DNA of 64,000 nucleotides from the NCBI GenBank assembly GCA_035510855.1, contig DATKGG010000069.1, positions 18,020 through 82,019 on the forward strand, in the 5' to 3' direction. A model generated the notes under the pieces. That model was not told where the DNA came from. It did no database searches and was given only the letters and a program-made list of their open reading frames with translations. Within the stretch, counting starts at the first letter, position 1, and each line of letters begins with the position of its first letter. Source of the stretch: Palsa-459 sp035510855. GTDB taxonomy: Bacteria; Actinomycetota; Acidimicrobiia; Acidimicrobiales; RAAP-2. Both the position numbers and the translations under genes were made by a program. Positions 44,119-52,007 of this stretch are shown one piece after another.

Positions 44119-44195
44119 TGGTGGGCGCTGCGGGACTCGAACCCACGACCTCAGCCGTGTGAAGGCTGCGCTCTAACCAGCTGAGCTAAGCGCCC
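44119..44195 (-). tRNA. tRNA-Val(CAC)
   Basis: 77 nt including an encoded CCA. The acceptor stem GGGCGCT pairs fully with AGCGCCC. The D-arm is AGCTCAGCTGGTTAGAGC. The anticodon stem CAGCC/GGCTG encloses a TTCACAC loop, giving anticodon CAC. The T-arm contains GGTTCGAGTCC. Discriminator base A. It stands alone between the DinB-family gene and a membrane protein gene on the other strand. No terminator-like hairpin with a T run is visible after it. Confidence 0.97.
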
Positions 44196-44242
44196 GGGAC
44201 GACGATGCTACCGGGCCGTGCGAGACCGTCGAGATGGCTGGA

Positions 44243-44248
44243 TAGCCT
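44243..44248 (+). promoter_or_regulatory. Candidate -10 box (TAGCCT) of the membrane protein at 44255
   Basis: TAGCCT exactly 6 nt before the GTG at 44255, with no Shine-Dalgarno between them. Confidence 0.45.
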
Positions 44249-44254
44249 CGTCGT

Positions 44255-44962
44255 GTGACCGACGACGCAGCAGAGGCGACGTCGGTGCCCGAGCGGACCG
44301 GATTCCTCTCGCGCTTCGCACCGAAGCCATCGGGTCCGCTGTCGGACCAGGATCTGCGCGGACGAATGCGAACCCTTGATCCGCTGGAGCGCAAGTGGGG
44401 CTTCGGCGTTGGCGCGGTGCCACTCCTTGTCGCGCTCATCCTCATGCCGCGAGTCCTCCACAACACGCCGGGCACCGCGCCGTGGAGGGTCGTCAACAAG
44501 CACTGCCTCAAGCCGGGCCACCTCGTCGGCGGCGCCGGCAGCGCCTGCGTCGTGAACGTGACGTTCACCCCGGGGCACTACGCGCTCGAGTTCGGGCTCC
44601 TCGTGGTCCTCGGTGCGGTCATCATGTTCGCCGTCTGGAAGTCGATGCGCGTGCTGGCGGCGGTCGCCAGCATCTTTTCGGGGCTCGCGACCGGGCTGGT
44701 CGGGCTGCTCGCCATCCTCTACGGCGCGTGGCTGCTGCTGCGGTCGTGGCGGCTCCAGCGCTACGGCGTGACGGACGGGGCGTCGGTCCGCAAGGTCGCG
44801 ACCGAGCGCGCCTCGGAACGGCGCGCGGCGAAGAAGCTTTCACCGAGCTCCTCGGAGCGGCGCGAGTCGAAGCGTTCTGCGGCGAGCATCGCGACGACGG
44901 GCACGAAGCCAGTCACCTCCTCGAAGCGCTACACCCCCAAGGCGAAACCCCGAAAGCGGTGA
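44255..44962 (+). CDS. Hypothetical actinobacterial membrane protein
   Basis: 235 residues from GTG. Not assigned to a named family. Cytoplasmic N-terminus (about 45 residues), a first helix (VGAVPLLVALILMP), a short outside loop with two Cys (HCLKPGHLVGGAGSACVV), then two more hydrophobic helices (LEFGLLVVLGAVIMFAVW and GLATGLVGLLAILYGAWLLL). The last 70 residues are Lys/Arg/Ser-rich and probably disordered in the cytoplasm. It precedes plsC by 2 nt, so the two are likely co-expressed. Confidence 0.75.
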   Translation: MTDDAAEATSVPERTGFLSRFAPKPSGPLSDQDLRGRMRTLDPLERKWGFGVGAVPLLVALILMPRVLHNTPGTAPWRVVNKHCLKPGHLVGGAGSACVVNVTFTPGHYALEFGLLVVLGAVIMFAVWKSMRVLAAVASIFSGLATGLVGLLAILYGAWLLLRSWRLQRYGVTDGASVRKVATERASERRAAKKLSPSSSERRESKRSAASIATTGTKPVTSSKRYTPKAKPRKR

Positions 44963-44964
44963 GC

Positions 44965-45723
44965 ATGAGCGACCAGCCGCGACCGGACGTGTCGGTCCGA
45001 CCGGGTCTCGACTTCCCGACCGCCTGGGCGAGGGGTCGGCCCGCGAGGATCGTCCGGGCGATCCTGCAGGACTTCATCATCGTGCCGCTCGCGTGGTTCC
45101 TCGCGCCCCGGATGCGGCGGGGGGTCGCCGCGCTGCGTCGTGTCGACGGCGCGTTCATCCTCGCGTCGAACCACCAGAGCCACGCGGACACCTCGATCAT
45201 CGTCGCGTCGCTGCCTCGATCGCTCCGTCGTCGACTCGTCGTCGCCGCGGCGTCGGACGTCTTTTTCTCCTCGCCGCTGCGAGCGGCGTTCGCCGCGCTC
45301 GTCTACAACGCCATCCCGATCGAGCGCCACAAGGTCGAGCGCCGGTCGGCCGGACTCGCGCGCGAGCTGCTGGGCGAGGGCTGGGGGCTGCTCATCTTCC
45401 CCGAGGGGCACCGCTCCGAGGACGGCAGGCTTCTCGAGTTCAAGGGCGGCGCCGCGTACCTCGCGGATCGCGCCGGCGCCCAGATCCTCCCCTGCTACCT
45501 CGAGAACACGAGGTTCGTGCTCCCCCGGCTGTTCGCGAAGACGTCCCAGGGGGTGGACCGATCACCCTCGAGGCTCCGCACGCCGGTGAGCGTCACCTTC
45601 GGCCCGGCGATCTTTCCTGCCGAGGGTGAGACGACGAGGCGCCTCGGGGCACGCATCGAGTCCGCGGTCACGCACCTCGGTCGCGACGTCGCTGGCGACC
45701 CGCTCTGCGGCTCTCCTGCCTGA
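44965..45723 (+). CDS. 1-acylglycerol-3-phosphate acyltransferase-like protein (PlsC family)
   Basis: Membrane-associated acyltransferase making phosphatidic acid or a related lipid. 252 residues from the ATG at 44965. Catalytic motif NHQSHAD (H-x4-D) near residue 63, and FPEGHRSEDGRLLEFKGG for the phosphate-binding FPEG motif with His in place of the usual Thr. PIERHK and the hydrophobic entry segment fit the family. It starts 2 nt after the preceding membrane protein. Confidence 0.9.
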   Translation: MSDQPRPDVSVRPGLDFPTAWARGRPARIVRAILQDFIIVPLAWFLAPRMRRGVAALRRVDGAFILASNHQSHADTSIIVASLPRSLRRRLVVAAASDVFFSSPLRAAFAALVYNAIPIERHKVERRSAGLARELLGEGWGLLIFPEGHRSEDGRLLEFKGGAAYLADRAGAQILPCYLENTRFVLPRLFAKTSQGVDRSPSRLRTPVSVTFGPAIFPAEGETTRRLGARIESAVTHLGRDVAGDPLCGSPA

Positions 45724-45735
45724 CGACGGCGCGAC

Positions 45736-46446
45736 TCAGCGCAACGGGCGAGCCCGCGTGGCGGCACCCAGCCGCTCGTCGCGCAGCCCCCGCGAGGGGT
45801 CCGGCTCGATCGAGGCGAGCCCATCGGCGCCGAGCGCGAGCGCGAGCAGCCAGTCCGCGAGCGCGGGATTGCGCGCGAGGACCGGTCCGTGCAGGTAGGT
45901 CCCGACGAGTCGTCCCTCGAGCGCGCCGTCGGTCCCGTCGCCATTGCCGACGCCGATCGTGACGTGCCCGAGTGGCGCAAGGTCCTCGTCGCGCACCGTG
46001 CGCCCCGCGTGGTTCTCGAAGCCAGTGAGCGGGAGGTAGACCGCGTCGCCGTCGACGACGACCTCGCCGACCGCGCGGGGACCACGGCTCGAGACGGTGT
46101 CGAGCCCGAAGAGCCCGAGCCCCTCTGCGCGAGTGCCGTCACCCACCGCGAAACTGCGCCCGAGGACCTGGAGACCGGCGCAGACCGCGAGCACGACGGC
46201 GCCGTCGGCCACGCGACCGCGCAGCGTCCCGTCACGATCGAGCCGCTCGACGGCGAGCTGCTGGGGTCCGTCCTCGCCGCCCCCGAGGCAGTAGACGTCG
46301 GCCTCAGGGAGAGGTCCGTCACTTCGTGCCTCGACGTGGACCGCCTCGATCCCGCGCAGCGACGCGCGCCGTTCCAGGACGATGCCGTTGCCCCGGTCCC
46401 CGTAGGTCCCGAGGAGGTCCGGGTAGACAGTCACGACGCGCAGCAT
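45736..46446 (-). CDS. gatD: Lipid II isoglutaminyl synthase, glutamine amidotransferase subunit GatD
   Basis: Supplies ammonia to MurT for amidation of the D-Glu in the peptidoglycan stem peptide. 236 residues. CobB/CobQ-like glutaminase: nucleophile Cys in VLAVCAGLQVLGRSF and His in GTYLHGPVLARNP. GTYGDRGNGIVLERRA is the N-terminal GatD signature. It begins directly where murT ends (no gap), so the two subunits are made together. Confidence 0.95.
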   Translation of the reverse strand: MLRVVTVYPDLLGTYGDRGNGIVLERRASLRGIEAVHVEARSDGPLPEADVYCLGGGEDGPQQLAVERLDRDGTLRGRVADGAVVLAVCAGLQVLGRSFAVGDGTRAEGLGLFGLDTVSSRGPRAVGEVVVDGDAVYLPLTGFENHAGRTVRDEDLAPLGHVTIGVGNGDGTDGALEGRLVGTYLHGPVLARNPALADWLLALALGADGLASIEPDPSRGLRDERLGAATRARPLR

Positions 46447-47667
46447 TCAGCGACCCTCGAATAGCTCGGCGAACGCGGTGTAGTTCGCGATCACGTCGAC
46501 TGTCCGCTGACCGGCGCCTGCCGTGGCGATCGCACGGTGGGGATCGGTGTCGGTCGTGTGCTCGACGCCCGCGTAGAAGAGCCTCGTCGACAGGTCGCGC
46601 CACCTGTCGCCGGTCGCAACGACCCGACGCCCGGCGAGGTTCTCGAACTCGACGTCATAGAGCCACGAGGGATCGAGGCCATCGGCGACCCTCGCGTTGA
46701 CCGCGACGACGACGGGCGCCGTGTCGTCGGCGAGCAAGTGCAGCAGCGCACTCCACCCCGCAGGATTCTTCGCGAGGAGGAGTCTCGCGCCGGTCCCGTC
46801 GACGTCGATCACCGAGAACCTGCCCACCACGTCGGTCACCGCGCAGATCGCCGCGGCCGCCGCTCGGGTGTCGACGCCGAGCCGAACCGCCGCCAGGAGC
46901 GCGGCGAGCCCGTTGCCGCGATTGAAGGCGCCCGGGAGGGCCATCGTGAAGGGCACCCGTTCGCCGTCGACGATCGCGGCGCCATCGTGCAGGGTCGCGT
47001 CGACGACCGGGCGCGCGAGGCCGCACTCGCATCGCCAACCGAGATCATCGAACCGGATGCGACCCAGGCAGCGAGGACAAGAGCTCGCGTCCTCGCAGAA
47101 CTCCAGTCCACCCGCGAACCACGCGACGTGTGGCGCGCCGATGGCGGCGCTCACGACCAAGGGATCATCCGCGTTGGCGACGCAGATACCCCTGAGGTCT
47201 GCGACCGCCGTCTGCCAGGAACGGGCTACGTGGCGGACCTCGGAGGTCCGGTCGAGCTGGTCCCTCGAGAGGTTGAGCAGCACGACAGCGCTCGGGCGCT
47301 CGATCGGGATCGCACGAGGGAGCCAGACCTCGTCGCACTCGAGCACCGCGACGCTGGCGGGCATGCCCCCGAGAGCGGCAAGGTGACCGGGGAGCATGTT
47401 CGAGCCCGTGGCGTTCGTCGCGACGGCGCCCTTCGTCGACAGTGCCGCGGTCAGGCATGCCGTCGTCGTCGTCTTGCCGTTCGTGCCGCTCACGAGTGCG
47501 AGCTCGAGGCCGCACGCGAGACGACCCAGCAAGCGCGGTGCCAGCCGCATCGCGACGCGGCCCCCCGCGACGGTCCCGCGGCCGCGGCCCGTCTGGCGCG
47601 AGGCGAGGTTCACGAGGCGCATCGCGGTGAGACCGGCACGATCCCTGAGAGAGAGGCGCCCGCTCAT
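46447..47667 (-). CDS. murT: Lipid II isoglutaminyl synthase subunit MurT
   Basis: Mur-ligase-like ATPase partner of GatD. 406 residues from the ATG at 47667. P-loop SGTNGKTTTTACL near residue 60. The zinc ribbon of MurT is present: FCEDASSCPRCLGRIRF and RCECG provide four or five Cys. KNPAGW and the C-terminal DUF1727 segment (YDVEFENLAGRRVVATGDR) follow. An open frame continues upstream for 80 codons but is not MurT-like. A 12-bp hairpin lies about 110 nt upstream of the start. Confidence 0.94.
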   Translation of the reverse strand: MSGRLSLRDRAGLTAMRLVNLASRQTGRGRGTVAGGRVAMRLAPRLLGRLACGLELALVSGTNGKTTTTACLTAALSTKGAVATNATGSNMLPGHLAALGGMPASVAVLECDEVWLPRAIPIERPSAVVLLNLSRDQLDRTSEVRHVARSWQTAVADLRGICVANADDPLVVSAAIGAPHVAWFAGGLEFCEDASSCPRCLGRIRFDDLGWRCECGLARPVVDATLHDGAAIVDGERVPFTMALPGAFNRGNGLAALLAAVRLGVDTRAAAAAICAVTDVVGRFSVIDVDGTGARLLLAKNPAGWSALLHLLADDTAPVVVAVNARVADGLDPSWLYDVEFENLAGRRVVATGDRWRDLSTRLFYAGVEHTTDTDPHRAIATAGAGQRTVDVIANYTAFAELFEGR

Positions 47668-47779
47668 GCGGCGCGACAGGCGGTTGGCCGCCTGACCGAC
47701 CGTGCGTCGTCGAGCTCGACGGTCGCTGCAGACATTGGCGGCGACGCTAGCGGTGTGCCCGAATCGCGCTTGAACAAGA

Positions 47780-47819
47780 CGAAGGGACTGCGCCCGGGGG
47801 GGGTGGGGCAGTCCCTTCG
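47780..47819. other. Long inverted repeat/hairpin with G-rich loop in the murT-lysR spacer
   Basis: Perfect 12-bp arms (CGAAGGGACTGC, 47780-47791, and its complement at 47808-47819) around a 16-nt spacer. Three more pairs (CCC/GGG) are possible past one bulged base. The spacer contains eight consecutive G. There is no T run on either side, and both neighbouring genes point away, so a simple terminator is unlikely. It could be a 5' leader structure of murT-gatD or an operator. Confidence 0.6.
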
Positions 47820-47920
47820 ACGTGCCGCGTTCGACGTAGGAGGGGTTCCTTTGACGAGCGACCGCGGACATCTTGCTCGGCGCCATGTCATCGTTCAAGT
47901 CGCTACGCAAGATAGTTCCG

Positions 47921-47935
47921 ATCTGTTTTACAGAT
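47921..47935. promoter_or_regulatory. Candidate LysR operator (T-N11-A palindrome)
   Basis: Perfect inverted repeat ATCTGT-TTT-ACAGAT immediately before the lysR -10 box. It satisfies the T-N11-A rule for LysR-type binding sites and ends 11 nt before the lysR GTG, so binding would block the gene's own promoter. Confidence 0.6.
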
Positions 47936-47940
47936 AGGCT
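47935..47940 (+). promoter_or_regulatory. Candidate -10 box (TAGGCT) of the lysR gene
   Basis: TAGGCT, 6 nt before the GTG at 47947 and sharing one base with the palindrome to its left. Confidence 0.45.
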
Positions 47941-47946
47941 TATTTC

Positions 47947-48858
47947 GTGGAGCTCCGCCAGCTGGAGGCCCTGATCGAGATCGAGGACCGCGGGAGCTTC
48001 TCGGCGGCCGCGGTCTCGCTCGGCACGGTCCAGTCCAACGTGTCAGCGAGGATCGCCCGCCTCGAGCGCGAGCTCGACACGACGCTCGTGGACCGCGGCA
48101 CGGGGCGGCTCACCGAAGCGGGTGACGCCGTTGCCGCCCGGGCGCGCCGGATCCTGTCCGAGGTGGACGCCGCGGTGGCGGACGTCGCGTCGGCCAACTC
48201 CGAGGTGGCCGGCACGGTTGGCGTCGGGGTCATCGGGACAACCGGACGCTGGCTCGTCCCCCAGCTGCTCGACGCGCAGCGCCGGCACCTGCCGAGGGTG
48301 GCGCTGCGGATCGTGGAGGGCACCACGACGACACTGCAGCCCCAGCTCGGCACCGGCCAGCTCGACCTTGCCGTCGTCACGCTCCCGGTGCACGACGACG
48401 GCCTCGCCACGAGCCCGCTGTTCGACGAGGACCTCGTCTTGGTCGTCGGGCTCGGGCACCCCCTCACGCGCGCCGAGCACCCGGTTGGCTTCGACGTGGT
48501 CGCGGGGCTCGACCTCCTCCTCCCCCTGACTGGCACCGCGCTGCGCGACGAGCTGGACGAGGCGGCCAGTGCGGCCGGTGTCCAGCTCCGTGCGGCCATC
48601 GAGCTCGACGGGCTGCGAACGATCGCGTCGCTCGTCTTCGACGGCTACGGGCCGGCGATACTCCCGGCGACCGCGGTCCCCAAGCACCTCCGCGGCAGAT
48701 TCGCGCTCATCCCGATCCGGGGGCTCGGCCGCCGCCACGTCGGCATCGCGGTACGTCGCCACGGGCTTCCGTCGGCACCATCGCGCTCGGTGCGTGCGCT
48801 GCTCGAGCAGCTGGTGTCCGATGGCCCGCTGCCGTCGGGGCTGCACCCGCGGGACTGA
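47947..48858 (+). CDS. LysR-type transcriptional regulator
   Basis: 303 residues from GTG. The N-terminal winged helix-turn-helix reads ELRQLEALIEIEDRGSFSAA and LGTVQSNVSARIARLERELD. The substrate-binding domain starts near residue 90 (GTVGVGVIGTTGRWLVPQLL) with two Rossmann-like lobes. The palindrome at its own promoter suggests autoregulation. The divergent neighbour is murT, but a hairpin and about 280 nt separate the two starts. The inducer cannot be told from sequence. Confidence 0.93.
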   Translation: MELRQLEALIEIEDRGSFSAAAVSLGTVQSNVSARIARLERELDTTLVDRGTGRLTEAGDAVAARARRILSEVDAAVADVASANSEVAGTVGVGVIGTTGRWLVPQLLDAQRRHLPRVALRIVEGTTTTLQPQLGTGQLDLAVVTLPVHDDGLATSPLFDEDLVLVVGLGHPLTRAEHPVGFDVVAGLDLLLPLTGTALRDELDEAASAAGVQLRAAIELDGLRTIASLVFDGYGPAILPATAVPKHLRGRFALIPIRGLGRRHVGIAVRRHGLPSAPSRSVRALLEQLVSDGPLPSGLHPRD

Positions 48859-48859
48859 C

Positions 48860-49157
48860 TCAGGCGCACGTGAGGTTCGAGTACCAGCCCGGCGTGGCCG
48901 CGGGTGCAGCCCCAGCGCCCAGTCACCTCCACCGGTGACGCGGTGTCCGACCGCGAGCGCCCACAGGCGCGGGAAGAGATCGGTCGCGACGACGATCCCA
49001 GCCTCGGGGGTGACATGGACCTCGTCGGCGCAGCGCAGCACAGGGCCGTTGGCTGACGAGCGGTACGTGAAGTCGGGCGTCAGGCGAGTGACAGGGCGCC
49101 GAGCAGGACGACCGCGGCGCCCGCGACACGCAGTGTGCGCAGCGACTCGAGTGGCAC
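48860..49157 (-). pseudogene. Possible decayed small secreted protein; otherwise non-coding spacer
   Basis: Between lysR and alkA (about 340 nt) no intact gene is visible. On the minus strand a GTG at 49157 opens a signal-peptide-like stretch of 25 residues (LRTLRVAGAAVVLLGALSLA) ending in TGA. Protein-like text follows in a second frame (TPDFTYRSSANGPVLRCADE, then GIVVATDLFPRLWALAVGH), and a plausible C-terminus (AAPAATPGWYSNLTCA, stop at 48860) in a third. Two single-base deletions would explain it, at about 49081 and about 48920. The stop falls just after the lysR stop. Low confidence. Confidence 0.3.
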
Positions 49158-49185
49158 GCCATGATCGTTGTCACCACCGCGGCGG

Positions 49186-49191
49186 TAGTTT
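49186..49191 (+). promoter_or_regulatory. Candidate -10 box (TAGTTT) of alkA
   Basis: TAGTTT with 8 nt to the ATG at 49200; slightly longer spacing than the other leaderless candidates. Confidence 0.38.
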
Positions 49192-49199
49192 CGGCTCCC

Positions 49200-49838
49200 A
49201 TGCCGCGCACGCCGAGAGCCGAGGTCGCCAAGCACGTCGCACGCGCCGACAAGGCGTTCGCCGGCATTATCGGCCAGAGTGGCCCGCCGCCGGCCCAGCG
49301 CCCCATTCGGGTTGATCAGCGGTTCGGCACGCTTGCCTCATCGATCCTGCACCAACAGCTGGCCGTCGCCGCGGCCGCGGCGATCCACGGCCGCGTCCTC
49401 GCCGCCGTCGGTGACCCCATCACGGCGGCCGGCCTCCATCGTGCCGGGCCAGAGATGCTCGCAGCGTGCGGCGTGAGCGGCCCGAAGCGCCTCTCGCTGT
49501 TCGACCTCGCGGACAAGACCCTCGACGGCACGCTCGACTTCACAGCGATCGGCCGCATGCGCGACGATGCCGTTGAAGAGGTGCTCACCTGCGTGCGGGG
49601 CATCGGGCCATGGACGGCGCACATGTTCTGCATGTTCACCCTCGGTCGCGAGGACGTCTGGCCGGTCGGCGACTACGGCGTGCGCGCAGGCTGGACGCGG
49701 CTGCACGGCGGCGACGAGATCATCGCGGCGCGCGACCTCCTGGAGAAGGGCGAACGCTTCCGCCCCCACCGAAGCGCCGTCGCGTGGTACTGCTGGCGCG
49801 CGCTCGAGGGCGCTCGATCCGCGCCCCCGCCGACCTGA
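49200..49838 (+). CDS. alkA: DNA-3-methyladenine glycosylase II (AlkA-like, HhH-GPD)
   Basis: Base-excision repair glycosylase removing alkylated purines. 212 residues from the ATG at 49200. The helix-hairpin-helix VLTCVRGIGPWTAHMFCMF near residue 130 is followed by the catalytic Asp in WPVGDYGVRAGW. SSILHQQLAVAAAAAIHGR is the conserved first helix of the superfamily. Smaller than E. coli AlkA and lacking its N-terminal domain, as common in actinobacteria. An earlier in-frame ATG (49161) lies upstream of the TAGTTT box. Confidence 0.92.
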   Translation: MPRTPRAEVAKHVARADKAFAGIIGQSGPPPAQRPIRVDQRFGTLASSILHQQLAVAAAAAIHGRVLAAVGDPITAAGLHRAGPEMLAACGVSGPKRLSLFDLADKTLDGTLDFTAIGRMRDDAVEEVLTCVRGIGPWTAHMFCMFTLGREDVWPVGDYGVRAGWTRLHGGDEIIAARDLLEKGERFRPHRSAVAWYCWRALEGARSAPPPT

Positions 49839-49842
49839 CAAC

Positions 49843-49848
49843 TAGGGT
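49843..49848 (+). promoter_or_regulatory. Candidate -10 box (TAGGGT) of the M20 peptidase gene
   Basis: TAGGGT, 6 nt before the GTG at 49855, within a 16-nt gap after alkA. It suggests the peptidase gene is expressed independently of alkA. Confidence 0.42.
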
Positions 49849-49854
49849 CGCGGC

Positions 49855-51273
49855 GTGTCGCGTCGGGTGAGCGAGGAGGCGTTCTGCGCCGCTGCGCTCG
49901 CCACCCTTGAGCAGTATGCGTCGATCCCGTGCCTCTCACCGAGCTTCGACGACACCTGGGCGGCGCGCGGCCACCTCGACGAGGCGATGACGCTGTTCGC
50001 CAACTGGGCTGGCACGCTCCGACTTCATGGCGCGGAGGTCTCGATCCGACGCATCGATGGGCGCACGCCGCTCCTCGTGATCGACGTGCCCGCGTCGTGC
50101 GCGGCAGCGGGGACCGTCGTCCTGTACGGGCACCTCGACAAGCAGCCCGCGCTCGGTGCGTGGTCCGAGGGACTCGCACCCTTCACGCCGGTCCGGCGCG
50201 GCGACCGGCTCTATGCCCGCGGCGTGGCCGACGACGGATACGCGATGTTCGCCGCGCTGTTGGGCATCCAGGCGCTCGAGCGCGACGGGGTGGGCCATGC
50301 TCGCTGCGTCGTCATGATCGAGGCCTCAGAGGAGTCCGGCAGCCCCGATCTCGAGGCGCACCTCGATGAGCTCCAGGGCGTGCTCGGACGGGTGGACCTG
50401 CTCGTCTGCCTCGACTCAGGGGCGCTGACCTACGACCGGCTGTGGGTCACGACGTCGCTGCGTGGCGTCGTCAACGTGTCGGTGACCGTCGAGGTCATGC
50501 GCCACGGCGTGCACTCCGGCACTGCGGGCGGGGTGGTGCCGTCGTCCTTCCGCATCCTGCGAGAGCTCCTCGACCGCGTGGAGAACCCGAGGACCGGCGA
50601 GGTGCTCCTCCGCGGCCTGCACGTCGAGATCCCCGTCAGCCACCTCGCCGCCGCGGGCGTCGTCGCACGCGACCTCGGCGATCCCGCCGGATCGGACCTG
50701 CCCGTCGTCCAAGGGCTCCGGCTCATGGGCCGCGACGGCGCGGACCGGCTCGTGCGTCGCACCTGGGAGCCGTCGCTCTCGGTCATCGGGATGGACGGCA
50801 TCCCTGCCCCACTCGACGCGGCGAACGTCGTGCGGCCGAGCACGACCGCGGTCCTCGGGGTCCGGCTCCCCCCGACGATCGACTCGGCTGGTGGTGCGCG
50901 CCTGCTCGTCGATGCCCTGACGAGCAGTCCGCCGTGCTGCGCCAGGGTCACCGCGACGGAGATCCATGCGGACGGCTGGGTCGCCCCCGCGCTGCAGCCG
51001 TGGCTGCGCGACGCGCTCTACGCGTCGTCGATCAGGGCCTTCGGCAAGGAGCCGAGCTTCACCGGCGAGGGCGGATCGATCCCGTTCCTCGCCTCGCTCG
51101 GACGGCGCTTCGAGGCGGTCCAGTTCCTCGCGACCGGGGTGCTCGGGCCTGGGTCGAACGCGCACGGCCCGGACGAGTCCCTCCATCTGCCCACCGCGGC
51201 GCGCCTCTGCGACGTCGTCGCCGACGTCGTCGAGCACCACGCCCTGCACACCGCCACAAAGGAGACCACGTGA
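49855..51273 (+). CDS. M20-family metallopeptidase
   Basis: Di-zinc peptidase or amidohydrolase, 472 residues from GTG. The metal ligands appear in order: VVLYGHLDKQP (His, Asp), the bridging Asp in ARGVADDGYAM, the general-base and ligand Glu pair in MIEASEESGSPD, a later Asp in LVCLDSGALTYD, and His in GSNAHGPDESLH. The dimerisation lid domain lies at about 210-370. It resembles dipeptidase/CNDP-type members. Substrate not predictable. Coupled to the dienelactone hydrolase by GTGA. Confidence 0.93.
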   Translation: MSRRVSEEAFCAAALATLEQYASIPCLSPSFDDTWAARGHLDEAMTLFANWAGTLRLHGAEVSIRRIDGRTPLLVIDVPASCAAAGTVVLYGHLDKQPALGAWSEGLAPFTPVRRGDRLYARGVADDGYAMFAALLGIQALERDGVGHARCVVMIEASEESGSPDLEAHLDELQGVLGRVDLLVCLDSGALTYDRLWVTTSLRGVVNVSVTVEVMRHGVHSGTAGGVVPSSFRILRELLDRVENPRTGEVLLRGLHVEIPVSHLAAAGVVARDLGDPAGSDLPVVQGLRLMGRDGADRLVRRTWEPSLSVIGMDGIPAPLDAANVVRPSTTAVLGVRLPPTIDSAGGARLLVDALTSSPPCCARVTATEIHADGWVAPALQPWLRDALYASSIRAFGKEPSFTGEGGSIPFLASLGRRFEAVQFLATGVLGPGSNAHGPDESLHLPTAARLCDVVADVVEHHALHTATKETT

Positions 51274-51992
51274 CCACCTCGATTGCCACCAACATCGGCG
51301 ACATGCCGCTCTACACCGCGGGGGACCCCGCTCACTCGCGGGCCGCAGTGGTCGTGATCCAAGAGGCCTTCGGGGTGACGGCGCACATCGAGCGCTGCTG
51401 TGACCGGTTGGCCGACGCGGGCTACTTCGCGGTCGCCCCCGCGCTGTTCCACCGCACCACGACCGACAGCTTCGCCTACGACGACTTCGAGCACGCGATG
51501 CCCCACATGGGAGCCCTCGGCAAAGAAGGGATCGAGGCCGACCTGGCGGCAGTCGCCGCGCATCTCGGAACGCTCGGCTTCGAGCGACCGCGTCGAGGCA
51601 TCGTCGGGTTCTGCATGGGCGGCCTCGTCGCCTTCGTCGCGGCGACGCTCGGCGAGTTCGGCGCCGCGGTCACCTTCTACGGCGGCGGCGTCACGACGGG
51701 CCGCTTCGGGTACCCGCCGCTCGTCGAGATCGCCGATCGCGTCAACACCCCGTGGCTCGGCTGCTACGGGGACCTCGACAAGGGGATCCCGCCAGAGGAC
51801 GTCGAGCAGCTGCGCAGAGCGGTCGTGGGCGCTGCGGCGCTCACTGAGGTGGTCCGCTACCCCGACGCCGATCACGGCTTCAACTGCGAGGACCGACCCG
51901 CGGTCTACAACCCCGACGCCGCGAAGGACGCCTGGGCGAGGATGCTCGCATTCTTCGAGGCGGACCTCGGCACCACGGGTTCTAGCGCCTGA
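51270..51992 (+). CDS. Dienelactone hydrolase-family protein
   Basis: 240 residues from GTG (AAAGGAG upstream), overlapping the M20 stop. The catalytic triad is visible: Cys in GIVGFCMGGLVAFVAA, Asp in YGDLDKGIP, and His in YPDADHGFNCEDR. The family opens dienelactones in chlorocatechol breakdown but is also used on other esters. VVVIQEAFGVTAHIERCCDR is the usual N-terminal oxyanion segment. Confidence 0.93.
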   Translation: MTTSIATNIGDMPLYTAGDPAHSRAAVVVIQEAFGVTAHIERCCDRLADAGYFAVAPALFHRTTTDSFAYDDFEHAMPHMGALGKEGIEADLAAVAAHLGTLGFERPRRGIVGFCMGGLVAFVAATLGEFGAAVTFYGGGVTTGRFGYPPLVEIADRVNTPWLGCYGDLDKGIPPEDVEQLRRAVVGAAALTEVVRYPDADHGFNCEDRPAVYNPDAAKDAWARMLAFFEADLGTTGSSA

Positions 51993-52007
51993 CGACCCCC
52001 GCGAGGC

